Origin: Salpingoeca rosetta
Taxonomy: Eukaryota; Opisthokonta; Choanoflagellata; Craspedida; Salpingoecidae
Length of the DNA stretch: 10,000 nt
Direction of reading: 5' to 3'
NCBI RefSeq assembly: GCF_000188695.1
Contig: NW_004754927.1
Span: 1,211,131-1,221,130, forward strand
Numbering within the stretch: the first letter of the stretch is position 1; the number at the start of each line of letters is the position of its first letter. Made by a program: the position numbers and the translations under genes. A model generated the notes under the pieces. The model had not been told where the DNA came from. It was given only the letters and a program-made list of their open reading frames with translations, and did no database searches. Positions 1 to 10,000 of this stretch are shown piece by piece.

Positions 1-2199
1 AAAGCCAAGCGCAGTCCACGAGAGCTGGTCACCATCGCCCTGGCTCACGCGCCGCGGCGTTGAGCTGGAGAGCGTGCTGGTGCCATACGCAGCCCCGCCA
101 GACACCCGCCGGTTGCTTGCTGCGGGCGCACGCGAGACGTGCTGCTGCGCGTGCTGTGCGCTGGCATGCGTTGGCACGTGTGCCTGGGGGCGCTGCCGCC
201 GCGTGGGCGTGAGGTAGTTTCGACGCGCGCCCGCGCTCAGCACGACGGAGGGCGCCTCGTATGGGGGAGCACGTTGCTGGTGGTTGGAGGGCGCCGATGC
301 CCACGAGTAACCGGCACTGCTTGCGCTCGTGAAGCTGTCGTTGCGGCCCCGACCAGAGGTGAGGGAAGGGTCATTGTAGTCGTCGTAGCCCTGCTGGTGG
401 TGGTTTTGCTGGTGCTCGTGTTGCTGGTAGGTGGAGGAAGTGGCGGTGCTGGAGACGACAGATGAGCCGGACACAACGCTGGATGCACCGTCGTCCTCCT
501 CGACGTCATCAGCAGCGGGGTCGACAATGCGGAGATAGCACGGGCGCGCGCGCATCATGGCGTGCAGGCGGTCCTTCTCCTTGCTGAGCTCGATGATGCG
601 GACACGCATCTGCGCCATGGTGCCAAAGTCCGGGTCAACCATCTGCACCCTGCTGTCCACAATTGAGCTTGTGAGCGCGGTGGGCGTGATGCTGCCGCTG
701 CGGCTGTGGCCACTCTTGCTTCCCGGTCGCAGGTGCAGGTTGCCTCCGTGGCCACTGGCGAAGTCTGTGTGCCGCCAGCTGCGCAGCTGCGCCTGGGACT
801 TTGCCAGCTCGCTGTGGAGGCGGATGATCTCGTCCTCAAGCTCACGCTCACGCTCGCTGTCGTGGCGACCTGGCGCTTCTGCGGATGCGGGGTCGCCCAC
901 AATGGCGTGCCTGAGCGCATCGCCCCCGGCCTGCGCCAGCGTCTGCAGGAGCTCTGCGGCCGTTTCTCTGTTGTGGTGATGCTTTTGATCATGATGGTGA
1001 TGATGGTGATGATGCTGGTGATGGTGACCTGAGTGCTTGGGCTCAAGCGCACGCTCATCGCCACGTTGCAGTAGTTGTTCCTGCTCGGCTTCATCGCCAT
1101 CATCACTGCTGTCGTTGTCGCTGTCATCGTTGTCGTTATCGTCATCGTCAAAGTCGACTTGGGCCTGGAATGCAGCCACGGTGTGCGTTTCTTGACCTTC
1201 TGCTGGAAAGTAGGGCGTTGGCGTGGAAGATGATGGCTGGAACCGCACGTCGTCCAGCATGGCCGTGAGGCGGGCAATGGTCGCTGCATCGTCCCGTGCG
1301 CGCTGGTGCTGCCGGTCGAGCTCCATTTCCAAGTGCGCGATGCGTTTGCCTTGGTGACGCTGGAGCTCGGCGTGCTCGCGGGACGGCGCTGCATCTTGCG
1401 CGTTCAGGTCAGGCGCGCCAGCATCGGGGGTGGCAGCAGCGAGCTGGGCGCGCAGCTGCTGAATGGTGGCGGCCTGCTCGGCGAGTTGCTCGCGGAGACG
1501 CAGCGCAGTCCGCGAGTCTGCACGGAGCGGCTGCACCTGGGATTGCAGGGTGCCCAGCCGCTGCTCCAGGTTGAGGATGCGCGCGTCCCGCGCGTCCAGT
1601 TGGGCCTCGTACACGCGCACGCGCTCGTGCAGATGCGCGCGCAGCTCCTGGGCTTCGCGAACCTTGGCCATGAGCGCCGATCGCAGGTCGTCCGGCGACG
1701 CCGTGGCAATGAAGCTCTTTGAGTCCACATTCGGCAGGGCTGTGGATGCAGGCACAGCTGACGCTGCTGTTCTTTTGGTGGTGGTGTTGGTGTTGGTTGG
1801 CTGTGCGTCTCCAGCACGCGGAGGTGGGGCGCCGTCATGGCCCTCCGGTTGTTCTTGCTGTGTTGGTTCGTGGAACTCTGTCCATGCCACCTCGTGTCGG
1901 GATTGCTGGGGGTGACCACGTTGTTGTTCTGTGTCGGTTGGGCCGAGCGGGTGGTGCAGCTGTGGGGGAAGGGCACCAGCGTCGTCGGCGTTAGCGTTGC
2001 GTGCATGGGCGCGGTGGCTCGTTGCTGTTGTTGTTGAGGATGCGGTGCTCGTGTGGCCAGCAGGGACCACCTCCAGCTCCCAGTCTGTGCTCACGGATTG
2101 GTGGTGGTGCAGCAGCAGCTGTGGCTGTGGACCATCCACAGTAGTGGTCTTGTGGCGCGCACCGCCGACTCTGTCCTTCCGCTTCACCAAGTCAGCCAT
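1..2199 (-). CDS. Coiled-coil, low-complexity protein (C-terminus beyond window)
   Basis: Reading the minus strand from the ATG at 2199-2197, the frame stays open for 733 codons to the window edge; I checked every triplet and found no stop. The ATG has a strong Kozak context (GAAGATGG), is the first in-frame ATG, and an in-frame stop lies upstream near 2484. I do not recognise the family. In order: a Q/H/T-rich N-terminus; predicted coiled coils at about residues 173-253 and 273-320; an acidic Asp/Asn run at about 349-373; a His block at 389-410 (eight consecutive His at 396-403); coiled coil at about 449-475; a leucine-zipper-like segment at about 528-550 containing LSKEKDRLHAMM; then a Ser/Gln/Arg-rich disordered tail. 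No membrane segment or catalytic motif is visible. It is probably a scaffold, or a regulator that dimerises through its coils (inference). No intron is needed within the window, but one could be present further 3'. The neighbour upstream is the TLC-like gene on the same strand. Confidence 0.78.
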   Translation of the reverse strand, partial: MADLVKRKDRVGGARHKTTTVDGPQPQLLLHHHQSVSTDWELEVVPAGHTSTASSTTTATSHRAHARNANADDAGALPPQLHHPLGPTDTEQQRGHPQQSRHEVAWTEFHEPTQQEQPEGHDGAPPPRAGDAQPTNTNTTTKRTAASAVPASTALPNVDSKSFIATASPDDLRSALMAKVREAQELRAHLHERVRVYEAQLDARDARILNLEQRLGTLQSQVQPLRADSRTALRLREQLAEQAATIQQLRAQLAAATPDAGAPDLNAQDAAPSREHAELQRHQGKRIAHLEMELDRQHQRARDDAATIARLTAMLDDVRFQPSSSTPTPYFPAEGQETHTVAAFQAQVDFDDDDNDNDDSDNDSSDDGDEAEQEQLLQRGDERALEPKHSGHHHQHHHHHHHHDQKHHHNRETAAELLQTLAQAGGDALRHAIVGDPASAEAPGRHDSERERELEDEIIRLHSELAKSQAQLRSWRHTDFASGHGGNLHLRPGSKSGHSRSGSITPTALTSSIVDSRVQMVDPDFGTMAQMRVRIIELSKEKDRLHAMMRARPCYLRIVDPAADDVEEDDGASSVVSGSSVVSSTATSSTYQQHEHQQNHHQQGYDDYNDPSLTSGRGRNDSFTSASSAGYSWASAPSNHQQRAPPYEAPSVVLSAGARRNYLTPTRRQRPQAHVPTHASAQHAQQHVSRAPAASNRRVSGGAAYGTSTLSSSTPRRVSQGDGDQLSWTALGF
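988..1023 (-). repeat. ATG/GTG-rich triplet run encoding poly-His
   Basis: Imperfect (GTGATGATG)-type triplets that read CAT/CAC on the minus strand and encode the His block of the coiled-coil protein. The use of both His codons shows that the tract is not a pure recent slippage product. Confidence 0.8.
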
Positions 2200-2669
2200 C
2201 TTCGCGTTTGTGTGTTGGGTGCGTGCAATGTGTGTGTGTGTGTGTAGGGGTGTGAGTGTCTGTATCCTCCCTTCTCGGACTCCTCGCTTGCTCGCTTGGC
2301 TTGCTTGCTTCGTATCCTTTGCTTTGCTTTGCTTTTGCTCCGTGCTTTTGCTGCTGCTGTTGCTTGTTTGCCTGCAGGCAAGTGCAATAGGCAAGCGCGC
2401 TCTACACCATGTGCAGGGCAACAAGCGGCGTTGCGCAGTGACCGAACAAATTGGTTGACACTGATTCCAGTCTAGCTGAATTCAGTCGCATAGGATGCCA
2501 AGGGCGAAGAAGACACGAGCAAAGCAAGCAAGAAGCAAAGCACACCAAAGCAAAGCAAGCAAGCAAGCAAGAAGCCTTCCATCCCCATCCTTAAATCTGC
2601 GCTCTTTTCATTTGACCCCCCCCCCATCACAGCAAACACACGCTCTCTCTCTCTCTCTCTCCCCCCATC
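2200..2669. other. Intergenic region between two minus-strand genes
   Basis: This 470 bp stretch should hold the 5' UTR and promoter of the coiled-coil gene and the 3' UTR of the TLC-like gene. I see no convincing coding segment. It contains a short (TG)n tract at about 2228-2246, GCTT/GCTTTG-type repeats at 2283-2340, their complementary AAGC/AAAGC-type repeats at about 2518-2575, a perfect 14 bp palindrome TTGCCTGCAGGCAA at 2368-2381, a poly-C run near 2617-2626 and a (CT)n tract at 2643-2660. No TATA box and no AATAAA polyadenylation signal is evident on the minus strand. Confidence 0.6.
2643..2660. repeat. (CT)9 microsatellite followed by C6
   Basis: Nine CT units followed by a six-C run, lying directly after the TLC-like gene stop codon; it is (GA)n on the transcript strand, so it falls in the 3' UTR. 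Confidence 0.85.
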
Positions 2670-3446
2670 TCATCGACGCTTTTTGGAAGAAGCGGAGAGG
2701 TAGCGCGGAAGATGACGACACCAGGACGAGAACCAGACAATGTGCATGAGGGTGGCGGCAACCACAGCCACGCACGAGGCAAGCATCGCAGGGTGGTCTT
2801 GGTACGCCAACGTGCGGCGTAGCCCCAGGTAGAAGGACACCAGGTACACCGTGTACCAGACGTGGAACAGGATGCGGGTGGTGAAGAAGGTGAAGCCAAA
2901 CAGCAGGTCCTGCCGAAGCGCAGGGAACATGTTGCCCAAGCCCAGCAGCGCCGTCGGAATCTCCTCGAGAAACGGCGGCATGAGAGCGCCCGTCGCATTG
3001 TGCTCCAGCAGCGTCCACACCAGCAGCAGGTACAGCACGTGGTGCAGCCATCCTGACAGCCAGTCGACGTACTTGCGGTAGAACAGAACCCCCAACACAA
3101 GATCAACAACCAGGAACACGCCGAAGAACGTCACGGAGAGCCGGGAGACGCGGTCGTCGCCCCACACGGTGTCCGCTGCACCGTCGGGGTCACGCAGCAC
3201 CTGCAGGGCGTAGCCTGCGCCAAGGGATGACTGCACGACAGCAGCCACCGTTGCCAGAAACCAGGAGAGGCCCCGCGCTGTCTTGCTGGGCGTTGCGTGT
3301 CTGTAGTAGGCCTTGAAGCCAAAGAACAACACCAACAACAATGCCGCACTCACACAGGTGTCCTGCAGGAACCACTCGCGGTGCTCGGGCTCCATGTGCA
3401 GTGCGCCAAACAGCACCGGCACCCGCCGAAGCCGTGTCGGTGGCAT
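2670..3446 (-). CDS. TLC-domain-like multi-pass membrane protein, ER type
   Basis: A 258-residue protein, intronless. Hydrophobic segments lie at about residues 31-47, 61-83, 103-123, 133-150, 156-175, 181-205 and 221-242. A His pair (135-136) sits in a hydrophobic segment, followed by an EEIPTALLGLG stretch (161-171) and RQDLLFGFTFF with TTRILFH downstream. This matches the general TLC (TRAM/LAG1/CLN8) pattern of an HH motif followed by a Glu-containing segment and a conserved Arg-bearing helix. The C-terminus ends in KKRR, which fits the KKXX ER-retrieval rule. TLC proteins act in lipid synthesis, sensing or transport; which of these applies here cannot be told. The start at 3446 has G at -3. 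An in-frame ATG at 3566 has a poor context and would sit only 12 bp from the divergent gene's ATG, so I reject it. A start at Met18 is also possible. Other multi-spanning families cannot be excluded. Confidence 0.68.
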   Translation of the reverse strand: MPPTRLRRVPVLFGALHMEPEHREWFLQDTCVSAALLLVLFFGFKAYYRHATPSKTARGLSWFLATVAAVVQSSLGAGYALQVLRDPDGAADTVWGDDRVSRLSVTFFGVFLVVDLVLGVLFYRKYVDWLSGWLHHVLYLLLVWTLLEHNATGALMPPFLEEIPTALLGLGNMFPALRQDLLFGFTFFTTRILFHVWYTVYLVSFYLGLRRTLAYQDHPAMLASCVAVVAATLMHIVWFSSWCRHLPRYLSASSKKRR

Positions 3447-3578
3447 GCCTGGGATGGGAGTTGAGAGAGACTGAGAGAGCTGCGCCAGTCGGCAGCTGTT
3501 GTCGTTTTCTTGTGTTGAAAGGGAGGACAAAGTTTTGTGCGGTTGCGGAAAATTGTACGGAGTCATTAACAAACAACG
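3447..3578. promoter_or_regulatory. Putative bidirectional promoter, 132 bp
   Basis: Only 132 bp separate the ATG of the TLC-like gene (minus) from the ATG of the PTB gene (plus), so both 5' UTRs and core promoters must lie here or overlap the neighbouring coding or intron sequence. No TATA box is obvious. The PTB gene ATG has A at -3 (AACGATGT). Confidence 0.5.
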
Positions 3579-8963
<5,385 letters not shown>

Positions 8964-9533
8964 TGTGGAGAGGGTGGAGAGAGGATGAATGGAGTTGAGA
9001 AGGGTGTGTTTGCTTCGTTGTGTGTGGTTGCTCATAGTTGACGCGTGTATGCGAGATGCGTTTCTGCACGTTGTTGCTGTGCATTCGAGTAGTATTATAC
9101 ATTGCATTACAACTTTGAGTCGACTCTTGTTTTTGTTCTGTTGTTCTTCTGTCTGTCCCCAGGTTACAGCTACACAGTGTGCGTTCATGCACACCGTCAA
9201 TGAAGTGCCGAATGACTGAACGCATGAAGTCCGTGTGAACCATTTGGTGAGCAAGCGCACCATCGTGTATTGGGTTGGCGGAACGTAACATTGCATACTC
9301 AGGGGCACAGAAGCAAGTGGCACGTCAGGCAAGCTGAGCAACGCAATAACACACGCGTGCAGGCCGTTGCAGACGAAGAAAGAGTGCGTGTGGTGACAGC
9401 GGAGAAGGAACAGTCGGGCTGGCGCGACATGACACGGTAACAACAACCATGCCAGCACATGTTTGGATGCATGCTTGCAGGCAAGTTGGGAAGAGAACAC
9501 GACACGCGGGGCAGCAGCACTGGCAGCGGCGCG
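8964..9533. other. Convergent intergenic region
   Basis: This region lies between the stop codons of the PTB gene (plus) and the hydrolase gene (minus), so it should contain both 3' UTRs. I see no supported coding region, no RNA gene and no AATAAA. A pyrimidine-rich stretch ending in CCCCAG at 9126-9162 looks like a plus-strand splice acceptor. Confidence 0.55.
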
Positions 9534-9757
9534 TTACTTGGTGTGTGTGGTGATGAAATCGAGGATGGTCTCGGAAAGCTCATCTGCCTTGTCGACCTGC
9601 ACCCAGTGGCCACAGTCAAACGCCTTCACCTGCAATTGGACGAGGGGGCGAAGGGCGGGCGCGCATATGCATGTGTATGTGCGAGTGTGTGCTGAGAAAG
9701 AGGGGACAGCGAAGAAGATAAAGCGCCACACTTACACACACACACAGAAGCACAGAC

Positions 9758-9804
<47 letters not shown>

Positions 9805-9927
9805 CACACACACACACACAGAAGCACAGACACACACACACACACACAGACACATGCGCGTGTTCATTATTCCCACCTGACAGTCGTCGCGGTCTTGGAG
9901 CTCCTTGACCCAGCTCTTGGCATGCAG
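9534..9927 (-). CDS. Alpha/beta-hydrolase, epoxide-hydrolase type, last two exons
   Basis: Two minus-strand exons, 9927-9877 (17 codons) and 9629-9534 (31 codons plus TAA), join in phase 0. They encode a C-terminus with SWVKELQ, then FDCGHWVQVDKADELSETILDFI. The CGHW-x-Q motif followed by an acidic/helical end is the classical C-terminal signature of soluble epoxide hydrolases and related alpha/beta-hydrolases, where this His is the catalytic base (established for the family). Splice sites: the upstream exon has a TTTCAG acceptor and ends CAG|GTGGGA; the last exon has acceptor TTGCAG. The nucleophile and the rest of the fold lie beyond the right edge. The substrate cannot be inferred. Confidence 0.8.
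9734..9853. repeat. (CA)n and (GACA)11 array in hydrolase intron
   Basis: A (CA)n tract, about eleven GACA units (9761-9804), then more CA tracts. It lies wholly within the 247 nt hydrolase intron (9630-9876). Confidence 0.92.
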
Positions 9928-10000
9928 CTGAAACGGCTGGCGGGAACAAGGGAACAGGGAGTGTGGGGGGGGGGTGTGGTGGTGGTGGTGGTTGATAGTC
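9928..10000 (-). other. Intron of the hydrolase gene, partial
   Basis: The sequence upstream of the penultimate hydrolase exon is G-run and (GGT)n on the plus strand (about 9964-9992), with no coding match. It fits an intron that runs off the window; on the sense strand it gives the C-rich tract expected before an acceptor. Confidence 0.55.

Noticed and set aside
555..1722. Several open frames on both strands opposite the coiled-coil gene
   Set aside because: They are shadows in GC-rich, stop-poor DNA. The 733-codon minus frame is longer and has coherent heptads and a Kozak start.
9616..9949. Cys/Val-rich proteins encoded by the CA/GACA array
   Set aside because: These are frames through a microsatellite inside the hydrolase intron.

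Overview
This is eukaryotic DNA, moderately GC-rich and full of simple repeats. Genes carry short GT-AG introns, and there are no bacterial ribosome-binding sites or operons. One gene encodes a PTB (phosphotyrosine-binding-like) domain joined to NPF endocytic motifs. PTB domains are essentially a holozoan invention, so a choanoflagellate-like protist (Monosiga/Salpingoeca type) is my best guess. That is an inference from architecture, not from a marker gene.

Layout from left to right. (1) Positions 1-2199, minus strand: the N-terminal 733 codons of a coiled-coil/low-complexity protein, with no stop codon before the window edge. (2) 2200-2669: intergenic, holding short-repeat sequence. (3) 2670-3446, minus strand: an intronless 258-residue multi-pass membrane protein resembling the TLC family, with a C-terminal KKXX-type ER-retrieval signal. 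(4) 3447-3578: a 132 bp gap between two divergent start codons, presumably a shared promoter. (5) 3579-8963, plus strand: a seven-exon gene that I reconstructed by hand from splice sites, phase and domain logic. The six small exons build an N-terminal PTB domain and are separated by introns stuffed with microsatellites. The last 3.3 kb exon encodes a disordered, Gln/Ser/acidic-rich tail with a RanBP2-like zinc finger, four NSSDEDD-type repeats, a 32-residue poly-Glu run and three NPF motifs. (6) 8964-9533: intergenic between convergent genes. (7) 9534-9927, minus strand: the last two exons of an alpha/beta-hydrolase of epoxide-hydrolase type, with the catalytic His in a CGHW motif; the gene continues off the right edge.

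The genes do not form a pathway. The PTB/NPF gene looks like an endocytic or signalling adaptor: the PTB would bind a receptor tail or lipid, and the NPF motifs would recruit EH-domain proteins. The combination with a RanBP2-type zinc finger is the most unusual item here. It is hard to see because the largest single-frame open stretches miss the PTB part completely.
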